Assembly (NCBI RefSeq): GCF_000702505.1
Contig: NZ_JNIM01000001.1
Location: forward strand, 2,046,001-2,110,000
DNA: 64,000 bases
Direction: 5' to 3'
From: Thermogemmatispora carboxidivorans
GTDB lineage: Bacteria; Chloroflexota; Ktedonobacteria; Ktedonobacterales; Ktedonobacteraceae
Under the pieces are notes generated by a model. It searched no databases. It worked only from the letters and a program-made list of their open reading frames with translations, and was not told the DNA's origin. Each line of letters opens with the position of its first letter. The first letter of the stretch is position 1. Made by a program: the position numbers and the translations under genes. Below are positions 1 to 7,502 of the stretch, in pieces.

Positions 1-222
1 CTCGGCCAGCTCGTCACGCAGGCGCTTATTCTCCTCGCGCAGTACGACAAGCTGGCGTTGAAGATTTCGGGCCTGGGCCAGGCTGATCTCGCGGTTCTGG
101 CCGCTTGGCCAGGACTTGAGCGTGTTGGCGGAAGCGGTCTCGTGCTCGTTGGCGGAGTGCTGACTCTCGGCGGGGGTTGGAATACGCCGCTCGGGTGGTC
201 TCTCCTCTGAAGAGCGTGTCAT
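1..222 (-). CDS. N-terminal part of a coiled-coil protein (runs off the left edge)
   Basis: The first 74 codons are present, starting at an ATG on the complement at 220-222 behind an AGGAAAA ribosome binding site. Residues 1-45 are polar and disordered, rich in Ser, Glu, Pro and Arg. From about residue 50 a heptad-like run (LQRQLVVLREENKRLRDELAE) indicates a coiled coil. The reading frame is open to the window edge. No family is recognised; a structural or regulatory coiled-coil protein is all that can be said. The start is well supported; the function is unknown. Confidence 0.7.
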   Translation of the reverse strand, partial: MTRSSEERPPERRIPTPAESQHSANEHETASANTLKSWPSGQNREISLAQARNLQRQLVVLREENKRLRDELAE

Positions 223-297
223 GGTACTTTTCCTATATCTAAATACGCCTAAAACAGTCTGCGTCTTGACCTATGGAGAGATATCAGCAAACACTAT

Positions 298-338
298 CTA
301 TCACATGATAGTATAGCACGCTTCTTAACCTGCTTGAA
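298..338 (-). promoter_or_regulatory. Extended -10 promoter with overlapping palindrome
   Basis: On the complement there is TTCAAG (333-338), a 17-bp spacer ending in TGC, then TATACT (310-315), an extended -10 promoter reading toward the coiled-coil gene about 90 bp away. The palindrome CTATCA-CA-TGATAG (298-311) overlaps the last two bases of the -10 and the expected start site, the usual place for a repressor site. Promoter from sequence match; operator role inferred. Confidence 0.45.
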
Positions 339-614
339 GGAGCAGCAAGATAGAAGCATATCACGCCGGTACAGTTCTCTCTACATCAATTATGCCTCGA
401 ATTAAGAGAGGTTTCAAGGGATCTAGCCTGGCATCGTCTGGGACAGTGGCAGAGAACGCTCCTGATCGAAGAGAAAGGCAAGCTCAAAAAAAGAGCCCGG
501 TCCCAGACGCTCCTGGCATCTTATGCCTGAGTGGCTTCGAGCGCTGGGCCGGGGTTGCTACTCAACTCACTAACTGACAGGCGAGCATCGTAAGCGCAAC
601 TGGGAAGGGCAGTC
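339..614. other. Intergenic stretch with a distant inverted repeat
   Basis: No convincing gene. The open frame at 392-577 has no ribosome binding site and resembles no family. A 10-bp inverted repeat, CGTCTGGGAC (435-444) and GTCCCAGACG (500-509), flanks 55 bp and could form a long hairpin, but there is no T-tract to make it a terminator. Confidence 0.4.
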
Positions 615-1301
615 TCACGGGCGAGGCGTGACCGTTCCTCGGGGGAAACCAGGAGGAGGCGTCGTTGTGACCGTCACGCTTGGAGACGCCGAAGGCGTCG
701 AAGTTGCCGTAGGTGTGGGTGTCTCCTGCGTTGGGCTGCTGGTCGCCTGCGGGCTGGCCGTCCTGGTTGGCGTTGCTTGTGATCCGCTACTGATGGTGAA
801 GTAGGCGGGCTGAGGCACAGTACAGCTTGGCGTTCCCGCTTTACTGAAGGTCACGTTCACCAGTGTCAGCTTACCGATAGCGTCCGCTCTGGGTGGAATT
901 GAAAATACCGCCAGGCCGTCGCTTGTCGTTTGCGCCGTTTGTGTCATCGTGCTGCCATCCCACCAGCGTACCGTGGCTGTCGCAGTTGCATCTCCCACTC
1001 CCACGGGGTTCCCATCGACGGTGTGCACAAACTTTGCGTAGACCATGATCATCTTGCTGTTGCCGAGCCGTGGCGAAGTATCGGTTGCCCACGCTCCACA
1101 GAGGTAGTCTGGCAGGGATGGTGTGGGAGAATCGTTTGAGCCAAAAACAATGGTTGCCGTTGCGCTCGGACTCTCCAGGTTCGCTTGTGAGCTATTAGTG
1201 CCGCAGGCTGCAATCACTGCGCAAAAAGCCAAAAACAGACCCAGAGAGCCAAACTTCAATACACTTTTATAAATGGAAGAAGGGAAAGCTGTCCTCTTCA
1301 T
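615..1301 (-). CDS. Lipoprotein with an Ig-like domain and Thr/Pro/Ser-rich tail
   Basis: This 228-aa protein begins with a lipoprotein signal peptide: MKRT, a hydrophobic stretch at about 13-31, and an AAC lipobox at 31-33. A short Ser/Thr linker leads to a domain of about 110 residues that looks like a bacterial Ig-like beta-sandwich (alternating beta-type strands, a WWDG turn), with one Cys near each end (DYLCGAW and PSCTVP) that may form a disulfide. The last 55 residues are low-complexity Thr/Pro/Ser, typical of a spacer or wall-spanning tail. It is expected on the outer face of the membrane. A binding or adhesion role is possible but unproven. No strong ribosome binding site precedes the ATG. 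Confidence 0.7.
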   Translation of the reverse strand: MKRTAFPSSIYKSVLKFGSLGLFLAFCAVIAACGTNSSQANLESPSATATIVFGSNDSPTPSLPDYLCGAWATDTSPRLGNSKMIMVYAKFVHTVDGNPVGVGDATATATVRWWDGSTMTQTAQTTSDGLAVFSIPPRADAIGKLTLVNVTFSKAGTPSCTVPQPAYFTISSGSQATPTRTASPQATSSPTQETPTPTATSTPSASPSVTVTTTPPPGFPRGTVTPRP

Positions 1302-1792
1302 CAGTCATCATCTACAAAAAAAAGCTGCAACTGCTTTCTGTTTAGCCAACGTTTCAGGCTGCCGAAGGAGGGACCGCTGCTTGGCCTGAGACTGACTTGA
1401 GTATAGCATACTGCCCCTGTCCAGCTATAGATCAGCGTCTGCTTGTGACAAAAAGTACTAGCGAGTGGGTAGGACCGGCAGTAGCAGCTGCTGATCGCCT
1501 GGGGAGATAGCTCGGAGGGGGAGCCAGCCAGTAAAAAGGGAAGGGGGGAGGATAGCAATGGTAGCCGGTGGCGGGGCAGTCTTGGGGGGAAGAAGACCTC
1601 AAGGCGAGGGCCGGCGGGCCGGAGAGCCTCCTGTCTTCAGCGGCAGGTAAGAGCGATCTCCGGCGACCCGGCCCTTTCGCTTCTATGCGGTGGGCCGCTG
1701 TTCCACATCGGAGGGGTGCCTTCAGCGGCCTTCCTGCTCATGGACAAACCGGGCGGTTTCTGGCTAGTCTGGGAACGGCCTCGCTGGTCCTG
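1302..1792. other. 491-bp gap with an extended -10 for the lipoprotein gene
   Basis: No supported gene. On the complement an extended -10, TGC-TATACT (1400-1408), lies about 100 bp upstream of the lipoprotein start; the -35 is weak. Open frames at 1301-1558 and 1568-1843 lack ribosome binding sites and family resemblance. Confidence 0.4.
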
Positions 1793-2188
1793 CTACTGGA
1801 CGATCACAGTGAGCTGCATATTGGGATGGATAGTACAGAGTAGATGATAGGTGCCAGCGGTGGTAAAGGGCGGAGTTGTGGCGCTTTCGCCCTGAACTCC
1901 ATTGAAGTTCAGATCCACCGTGGGGGCGCCAGCCTCCTTTGCCTCCGCGGGGTTGGAGCCTTTCCAGACACCGTTTTTAATCACATGAGGGACGGCCACA
2001 TCGTCCACCAAAGTAAGCGCCTGGCCCTTCTTGATGGTAATCTGCGTTACCTCGAACGCAGTTGAACTCATCTTCACCGTCGGACCAGTGTTTGCGGCAC
2101 CCGCGGCGGTATCGCGAATGCCGCAGGCTGCCAGAACCAGTGTGAGGAGTCCCAGAAGTACCAGACCCGTGACAACCTTTTTATACAT
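1793..2188 (-). CDS. Amicyanin-like type 1 copper lipoprotein
   Basis: A 131-aa secreted cupredoxin. Residues 1-22 form a lipoprotein signal peptide with lipobox LAAC (lipidated Cys22). The mature part is a small beta-sandwich with all four type 1 copper ligands in order: His68 (VPH), Cys118, His121 and Met124. The C-x2-H-x2-M loop (CTIHPNM) is the short ligand loop known from amicyanin, shorter than the plastocyanin loop. Such proteins carry single electrons on the outer face of the cytoplasmic membrane. No partner dehydrogenase or oxidase lies nearby, so the redox partner is unknown. Start ATG has AAAGGGATG upstream. Confidence 0.88.
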   Translation of the reverse strand: MYKKVVTGLVLLGLLTLVLAACGIRDTAAGAANTGPTVKMSSTAFEVTQITIKKGQALTLVDDVAVPHVIKNGVWKGSNPAEAKEAGAPTVDLNFNGVQGESATTPPFTTAGTYHLLCTIHPNMQLTVIVQ

Positions 2189-2431
2189 AGAAAGACATCC
2201 CTTTCGTCATGGAGAGATAACAAGGAGCAGGCGAGCGAGATCCTGCTGTCGTCGGCCTGGTGCGGGCTGGCTGATCCGGTAGCCAGCGACGCTGGCCAGG
2301 TAGTGCAGTGCCCGCTACATGAACAGGTGCGGTGCCCCGTTAATAACTATAGCAAAAGCCAGCGGTAGCGAGAAGAGAAAAGGACCTCTCCCTGCGTAAG
2401 ATCGTGCTCCGGAGCTGCCGCGCAAGCAAAA

Positions 2432-2470
2432 GTAAAAGGCCCGAGGCGTAGCCGACCAGCGAGCCTCGGG
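2432..2470 (-). terminator. Terminator of the first tRNA-Glu unit
   Basis: Perfect 8-bp stem CCCGAGGC (2440-2447) with GCCTCGGG (2463-2470). On the complement it is followed by CCTTTTA, a short U-tract, starting 11 nt past the tRNA 3' end. Confidence 0.75.
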
Positions 2471-2480
2471 CAAGAAGGGG

Positions 2481-2554
2481 TAGCGCATACGGGATTTGAA
2501 CCCGTGATCTCCGCCTTGAGAGGGCGGTGTCCTAGACCGCTAGACGAATGCGCC
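2481..2554 (-). tRNA. tRNA-Glu (anticodon CTC), copy 1
   Basis: Cloverleaf read on the complement: acceptor GGCGCAT pairs with ATGCGCT (G1-U72), a D arm beginning GTCTAG, anticodon stem CCGCC/GGCGG with loop CTCTCAA giving anticodon CTC (codon GAG), T arm ACGGG-TTCAAAT-CCCGT, and discriminator A. The 3' CCA is not encoded (the next bases are CCC). It is identical over its whole length to the copy at 2836-2909. Confidence 0.95.
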
Positions 2555-2604
2555 ACAGGAACCATGTACTTGCGTCAGCAGGCGCTCACCTGCTGGCAGC
2601 GGTT

Positions 2605-2633
2605 ATCATACCTTATTCGTCGCCCTCTGTCAA
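2605..2633 (-). promoter_or_regulatory. Consensus sigma-70 promoter of tRNA-Glu copy 1
   Basis: On the complement: TTGACA (2628-2633), exactly 17 bp, TATGAT (2605-2610). The transcript would carry a leader with a CAGCAGG/CCTGCTG hairpin before the tRNA. Confidence 0.85.
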
Positions 2634-2787
2634 GGGGTTCCGGTGAGAAAGCCCAGCGGTCAGGTTGACGAACGCTGTCTGAGCCGAAGCCCCGGTCTCC
2701 CTGCTGGAGTGGGCCGGAGGTCTGGATGCGAGAGCATGGCTGACTGCTGAGAGTCGGGCGGCAGAGAAAGAAAAAGGTGTGGGCAAG

Positions 2788-2826
2788 CAAAAAGCCCGAG
2801 GCTCACTGGCTGGCCATGCCTCGGGC
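2788..2826 (-). terminator. Terminator of the second tRNA-Glu unit
   Basis: Stem GCCCGAGGC (2794-2802) with GCCTCGGGC (2818-2826), followed on the complement by TTTTTG. Same stem sequence as the terminator of the other tRNA unit, with a different loop. Confidence 0.8.
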
Positions 2827-2835
2827 AAGAAGGGG

Positions 2836-2909
2836 TAGCGCATACGGGATTTGAACCCGTGATCTCCGCCTTGAGAGGGCGGTGTCCTAGACCGCTAGAC
2901 GAATGCGCC
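2836..2909 (-). tRNA. tRNA-Glu (anticodon CTC), copy 2
   Basis: Same 74-nt sequence as the copy at 2481-2554: 7-bp acceptor stem, CTC anticodon, TTCAAAT T-loop, no encoded CCA. It has its own promoter, leader hairpin and terminator, so the two units are tandem duplicates transcribed separately. Confidence 0.95.
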
Positions 2910-2959
2910 ACAGGAGCCATGTACTTGCGTCAGCAGGCGCTCACCTGCTGACGGCAGTT

Positions 2960-2988
2960 ATCATACCCCAGCCTTTGCCATTTGTCAA
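2960..2988 (-). promoter_or_regulatory. Consensus sigma-70 promoter of tRNA-Glu copy 2
   Basis: On the complement: TTGACA (2983-2988), 17 bp, TATGAT (2960-2965). Between it and the tRNA lies a perfect leader hairpin, GTCAGCAGG with CCTGCTGAC. Confidence 0.87.
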
Positions 2989-3068
2989 GTACTTTTCTCA
3001 GAGAAGGGCGGCCAGCGCGCGTGCCGACTGAAATTGAGGTCAACTGGCTGGCTGCAGACTGCAGCCAC

Positions 3069-4334
3069 TCATTCGCTGCTGCGAGGGGAAGGAGAAGGCT
3101 CGTTTGAAATCGTTACTGTGGCTTGAATGGGGTCAGTCGCAGGATAGTAGGCGCTCTGCTGCTCGCGGGCGATAGCAGGTCCAGCGGCCAGCGCGGCAAG
3201 AATAGCCACGGCGCTAAAGAGCAGCATTGTCCCGAAAGCGTCGCTGTAACTGGCTGTTTGGTCGAGCAAGAAACCGATCAAGGGAGGTCCCATAATCACT
3301 GTAGGCGAAGAGATCACGCTCACCAGGCTTTGGGCCACGCCTTTGCCAACGCTAGGCAGCGAAGCGGCCTCATTAAAGGTGGCCGCATAGGGAGCGCTAG
3401 AGCCAATCGCCGTCAAAGTAATGCCGATTCCGCTCAGCAGGGCGCTATGCCAGGGCAGAGCCAGGCAGATAACGCCTGCCGAGCAGAGCAAGGCCATCAG
3501 GCGCAGGAGGGTGATACTTCCCAGCCAGCGCCGTCCGAGGACCAGGCCCCCTAACGGGCGGAACAGCATGCCGCTCAGCAGGGCCAGCGAGCCCCAGGTC
3601 GCTGCGAGCGTTAGCGGCAAGTGATCCACCTGCACCAGGTAGAGTGCGATCCAGGTAGCGATGGCATTTCCCAAACCGAACGTCCCCATATGGGCCAGGC
3701 CCAGGCTCCAAACAGCTCCAGAACGTAGCCCGTCTCGTAATCCTCCCTGGCGCAGCGGACGCCGCTCCTCAACGTCCACCAGCAGCCAGATTGCCGCTCC
3801 GAGCAAGCCTGGCAAGCCCCAGCAAAAGAAAGCGCCGCGCCAGCCGAGCAGCCGTGCAAGATAAGGAGTCAAGAGCAGCCCGAGGCCGGCCCCAACCTGA
3901 GTTGAGCCGCCGTAGAGGCCCTGGCCGAGAGCCGCCAGGCGCTCAGTCCCTGCTGCCACGCTGGCGCCTGCCACGAAGGCCCCGCCGATTCCCAATCCTG
4001 TTACAAGCCGCATCGCCAACAGCCAGCCGAAGTATGGAATCAAGGGGAGCAGCAAGGCCCCGCCCGTGGCCAGCAGCGTCGAGGCCAGCAGCACCGGACG
4101 AGCGCCGTAGCGATCGATCAGCACCCCTGCTGGTAGATAGGCCAGGGTGAGGCCAAGGAAGAGGAGGGTTGAGAAGAGGCCGGCCTCACCGGCGCTGATC
4201 TGTAGCGTGGCTTGCAGCTCAGGGATCAGCGGGCTATAATTCGTGTATTGCACTGTCAGGATCAATAAGGTCGAACAAGCTGCAAAAATACGCCAGGGTG
4301 CACTACTTCGCCGTTCAAACGGGAAAAAGTGCAT
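3069..4334 (-). CDS. MFS transporter (cyanate/nitrate-like major facilitator)
   Basis: A 421-aa major facilitator superfamily permease with about 12 hydrophobic segments. The N-half shows the family signature loop between TM2 and TM3 (GVLIDRYGARPVLLAS) and a Gly-rich TM4-5 region (RLVTGLGIGGAFVAGAS). The frame is open further upstream, but the ATG at 4332-4334 is chosen because GCAAGGAGG lies 8 bp before it and the protein then starts right before TM1. Substrate cannot be told from sequence; organic acids, sugars and drugs are all possible. It is transcribed away from the MFS gene at 4720, with the divergent promoter region between them. Confidence 0.85.
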   Translation of the reverse strand: MHFFPFERRSSAPWRIFAACSTLLILTVQYTNYSPLIPELQATLQISAGEAGLFSTLLFLGLTLAYLPAGVLIDRYGARPVLLASTLLATGGALLLPLIPYFGWLLAMRLVTGLGIGGAFVAGASVAAGTERLAALGQGLYGGSTQVGAGLGLLLTPYLARLLGWRGAFFCWGLPGLLGAAIWLLVDVEERRPLRQGGLRDGLRSGAVWSLGLAHMGTFGLGNAIATWIALYLVQVDHLPLTLAATWGSLALLSGMLFRPLGGLVLGRRWLGSITLLRLMALLCSAGVICLALPWHSALLSGIGITLTAIGSSAPYAATFNEAASLPSVGKGVAQSLVSVISSPTVIMGPPLIGFLLDQTASYSDAFGTMLLFSAVAILAALAAGPAIAREQQSAYYPATDPIQATVTISNEPSPSPRSSE

Positions 4335-4719
4335 CAAAAATCCTCCTTGCTCATCCGACTGACTTACGGACCGCAGAGCGAAGCTGCAACCTGGCGACGC
4401 AGTTTCTCTGGGGCTGCGCCGGCGATTGTTGCCAGGATCATCTCCCTGCCCATACAGAAGAAAGGTACCAGCCAGGAAGCGGGACGTCAAGTGCCTGGCA
4501 GCCGAGTCAGACGCGGGCAGAAGAGGGCATAGAGAGTCAAGACTTGACAGATGTGCAGAGGAGCGGGTACAGTCTTGCTATAAGCACAGGCAGAGCGAGA
4601 GGCAAGGTAGTGCCGCCAGCGTTGGCAAGGCAGAAGAGCTGGCTTCTTGCCCGTGTCTGAGCTGTTGGCCAGACCAGAGGTCGGACCCAAGGCCAGGAGA
4701 AGAGAGGGGGAGAAACCTC
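4335..4719 (+). promoter_or_regulatory. Divergent region with promoter for the second MFS gene
   Basis: TTGACA (4544-4549), 18-bp spacer, TACAGT (4568-4573) reads toward the gene at 4720, giving a leader of about 140 nt. A short direct echo, AGTCAAGACTTGACA, just upstream contains the near-palindrome TCAAG-A-CTTGA (4537-4547) overlapping the -35. The open frame through this stretch in the same frame as the MFS gene is not used. Confidence 0.6.
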
Positions 4720-6096
4720 ATGGAAATTGGCAAGGACTCAGGCGAAGTGGCCATGAGCGCCGCAGCGGCTACGGAGCTTCCCATCCGTCGGGTGTCGCTC
4801 CTCGAGCATATCAACATCAACATCTTTTGGTTTGCCAACAACTTTCACTGGCAGGCGCTGTTGGCCATTGTCATTCCCAGTATGGTAGCCAAATTCCTGC
4901 CGGTCAGTCAGGAAGCCATCAACCTCACCACCGTTGTTCTTTGGGGGACCATTGTCGCCGTAATTGTCAACCCGCTCATCGGAGCCATCTCCGACTATGC
5001 CACCTTTCGCCTGGGGCGGCGACGTCCTTTCATGATCATCGGAACCATCTTCAATATCGTCGTCCTGGTAGCTTTTGCCTTCGCGCCGGGCTGGGCCAGC
5101 TCGACGGCCTTGCTCGTCCTCTTCGCCGTCCTCTTCATTCTTCTCCAGATCACCAACAACGTCGCCAACTCTCCCTGGAGCGCCATCATCGCTGACAAAG
5201 TTCCCCAAAGCCAGCGAGGTCTCGCTGCTGGTTTCAATGGACTCCTTTCGCTCCTTGGAACTGCCGTCGGCTCGCTTGTGGCTGGAGCCATTGTCAACAA
5301 GCATGATCCCCTTCCCGTTTATCGTCAGGAGATTGTCCAGATCTTCCTCCTTATTGCTGCCGTCCAGATCATCTTTGTCGCTTACACGGTCCTCACCGTC
5401 AAAGAAACGCCCCTTTCCCTCGTAGATCAGGAGCGTTTCAGCTTCAGGCGCTTCATCAGACGCTTTCTCTTCAATCCTCTCCACTATCCCGACATGGCCT
5501 GGGTCCTGCTTGCCAGGCTCCTTGTCATGATGGGGATCTGGACCGTCTACTATTTCCTGCAATACTACTTTGACAACGTTCTAGGAGGGCCTGGGGTACG
5601 GACGATCATCTACAACACACCCTTCTCGGGCGAATTCTTCAACGGCCTCGTCTTTCAGCCGGCGCTCTTGCTCACGGCCCTGCTGACCTCGATCGTCGGT
5701 GGTTGGGCCTCGGACCACTGGGGCCGTAAAGGGTTGGTCTATCTCTCTGGGGCGATGATGGCCATCGTCTGTCTGGTCTTCATCTTCTTTCAGAGCCAAT
5801 ACGGAGCTTTAGTAGCGGGCCTCATCTTCGGCATAGGCTTCGGGGCCTACACGAGCGTCGACTGGGCCTTAACAACCGACGTGCTGCCACCAACCAACGA
5901 GGCCGGCAAATTTATGGGCTTCTGGTCAATGATGGGCATTCTCCCCCAGGTCATCGGAACTGCCATCGGGGGGGTCATCCTCCAGCTCCTGCAGAGCCTG
6001 CCCAATCATCTCGGCTACACTGTCCTCTTTGCGGTGACCACGTTCTATTTTGTCATCGGCACCCTTGCCATCAAGCAAGTCCGGGGAGCGCGCTAG
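4720..6096 (+). CDS. MFS transporter, GPH/SLC45-like sugar-cation symporter type
   Basis: A 458-aa, 12-TM permease. The loop after TM2 reads SDYATFRLGRRRPFM, the D-x5-RLGRRRP form typical of the GPH/SLC45-like group of sugar:proton symporters, and the second half repeats it (GGWASDHWGRKG). The start at 4720 follows AGAGAGGGGGAG; an internal ATG at 4753 is a possible alternative. Likely role is proton-coupled uptake of a glycoside or sugar, but the substrate is not fixed by sequence. It ends just before a hairpin shared with the convergent aldolase gene. Confidence 0.85.
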   Translation: MEIGKDSGEVAMSAAAATELPIRRVSLLEHININIFWFANNFHWQALLAIVIPSMVAKFLPVSQEAINLTTVVLWGTIVAVIVNPLIGAISDYATFRLGRRRPFMIIGTIFNIVVLVAFAFAPGWASSTALLVLFAVLFILLQITNNVANSPWSAIIADKVPQSQRGLAAGFNGLLSLLGTAVGSLVAGAIVNKHDPLPVYRQEIVQIFLLIAAVQIIFVAYTVLTVKETPLSLVDQERFSFRRFIRRFLFNPLHYPDMAWVLLARLLVMMGIWTVYYFLQYYFDNVLGGPGVRTIIYNTPFSGEFFNGLVFQPALLLTALLTSIVGGWASDHWGRKGLVYLSGAMMAIVCLVFIFFQSQYGALVAGLIFGIGFGAYTSVDWALTTDVLPPTNEAGKFMGFWSMMGILPQVIGTAIGGVILQLLQSLPNHLGYTVLFAVTTFYFVIGTLAIKQVRGAR

Positions 6097-6201
6097 CAGA
6101 GCGGTCGAGGCAGCACAGGCCCACTCAGGGGGCAATCCCGACGAGGAGAAAAGAAGCAAGATTGTGGCTCATTCTAGCGCTGAACCGGGGCAAGACAAAT
6201 A

Positions 6202-6235
6202 GGGCTGGTCGGCCTCCAGCCGAGGCGACCAGCCC
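6202..6235. terminator. Strong hairpin between convergent genes
   Basis: GGGCTGGTCG (6202-6211) pairs perfectly with CGACCAGCCC (6226-6235), with further pairing CCTC/GAGG inside. It sits between the ends of the MFS gene and the aldolase gene. Neither side has a proper T-tract, so this is a likely but non-canonical bidirectional transcription end. Confidence 0.55.
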
Positions 6236-6304
6236 CGGGTATGCATTCAGGCAGCATCGCTGGTCAACGCCAAGCCTGCGCTCTTGTGAGCAGAGCAGCT
6301 GCGC

Positions 6305-7228
6305 CTAGCGGATCGACCCCTCGTAGATGCCCATCACGGTGCTCAGGAAGCGGAGGGCTTCCTCCTTGCGGCGCTGGAAGGAATTGCGACCAATGATCGA
6401 GCCGAAGCCGCCGCCATCGCGAATGGCGCGCACCTCCTCAAAGACCTGCTCGTCGGCAGCCGCCGGCCCGCCCGAGAAGATCACGATGCGCCGGCCATTA
6501 AAGGCACTCTGGACCACATGGCGCACGCGGTCAGCCAGGGTAGCGATCGGAATTTCGTACTTCTGGTAAACCTTTTGGGCTTCCGGCTTTTCAATCTTCT
6601 CGCTGGGGAGCTTCACCTTAATGATGTTTGCGCCAAGCTCGGCGGCGATATGGACGGCGTAGGACACCACATCGATGGCTGTCTCGCCATCCTTGCTCAG
6701 GCCACTGCCGCGGGGATAGGACCAGACCACCACAGCCAGACCGTGAGCCTTAGCCTGGCGGGTCAGCTCGCGCAGCTCCTCATACATCGTGTCGCGAGCA
6801 GCCGAGCCGGGATAGATTGTGAAGCCGATTGCCGAGCAACCGAGGCGCAGAGCATCCTCGACGCTTGCGGTCACAGCTGGCAGAGGATCGCGTGACTCGT
6901 AGAGCAGGTCGTGGTTATTGCACTTCAGAATGAGAGGGATCTCGCCAGCGAACTCGGCGGCGCCGGCCTCCAGGAAGCCCAGGGGGGCAGCGTAGGCATT
7001 GCAGCCCGCCTCGACCGCCAGCTGGAAATGGTAGCGAGGATCATAGCCAGCCGGGTTCGGCGCGAAGCTTCGCGCGGGGCCATGTTCGAAGCCCTGATCG
7101 ACTGGCAGGATCACCAGTTTACCGGTTCCTCCCAGGCGACCGTGATTCAGAATACGGGCCAGGTTCGTTAAGACGCCGGGGTTCTCGCCGGCGTACCAGC
7201 TCAGAATCTCGCGAATGCGCTCGTTCAT
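6305..7228 (-). CDS. fbaB: Class I fructose-bisphosphate aldolase (DhnA/FbaB family)
   Basis: A 307-aa Schiff-base aldolase of the DeoC/FbaB family, cleaving fructose-1,6-bisphosphate to glyceraldehyde-3-phosphate and dihydroxyacetone phosphate. Landmarks: ILPVDQGFEHGP near the N-terminus (phosphate and substrate site in this family), NNHDLL, a SYPRGSG segment, and NIIKVKLP carrying the Schiff-base lysine at the end of a strand; the phosphate-binding GG is seen in IFSGGPA and GFGSIIGRN. The ATG at 7226-7228 is preferred over one 33 bp upstream because GGAGGAAGGAG lies 8 bp before it. It could process the fructose-1,6-bisphosphate made by FruK at 22.9 kb. Confidence 0.92.
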   Translation of the reverse strand: MNERIREILSWYAGENPGVLTNLARILNHGRLGGTGKLVILPVDQGFEHGPARSFAPNPAGYDPRYHFQLAVEAGCNAYAAPLGFLEAGAAEFAGEIPLILKCNNHDLLYESRDPLPAVTASVEDALRLGCSAIGFTIYPGSAARDTMYEELRELTRQAKAHGLAVVVWSYPRGSGLSKDGETAIDVVSYAVHIAAELGANIIKVKLPSEKIEKPEAQKVYQKYEIPIATLADRVRHVVQSAFNGRRIVIFSGGPAAADEQVFEEVRAIRDGGGFGSIIGRNSFQRRKEEALRFLSTVMGIYEGSIR

Positions 7229-7285
7229 ACGTGTTGCTCCTTCCTCCATCAACAGCGACAAATACGTTGGTAAACAGGATCTGTC

Positions 7286-7314
7286 AGCGTAGCTCAGCTA
7301 GAGAGAGTTCACAA
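7286..7314 (-). promoter_or_regulatory. Probable promoter of the aldolase gene
   Basis: Complement: TTGTGA (7309-7314), 17 bp, TACGCT (7286-7291), about 50 bp upstream of the chosen start. Confidence 0.4.
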
Positions 7315-7502
7315 CCTTTATTGTACCACGGCTAGAGCCGCGGCCCGAGCGAGGCGGACGGCGGCGACCGCGCGAGTCGCCCGGTCAGGCTCTGGGCCCT
7401 GCTCCCCTACGAGCGGGCATAGCTCTATGCACAATCCTCATTGAGCCGAGCGGCGGCGCACTCTATCTGAGGGCCTCTTGAGCGCCTGCCGATCTCATTA
7501 CC

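Noticed and set aside
2347..2920. Protein-coding frames across the tRNA units (2347-2565, 2613-2843, 2660-2920)
   Set aside because: They exist only because the tRNA and flanks are duplicated; the DNA is explained fully as tRNA units.
4738..5562. 274-codon open frame opposite the second MFS gene
   Set aside because: Exact antisense of a clear 12-TM permease; the Asp/Glu/Lys-rich translation is what the complement of hydrophobic codons gives.
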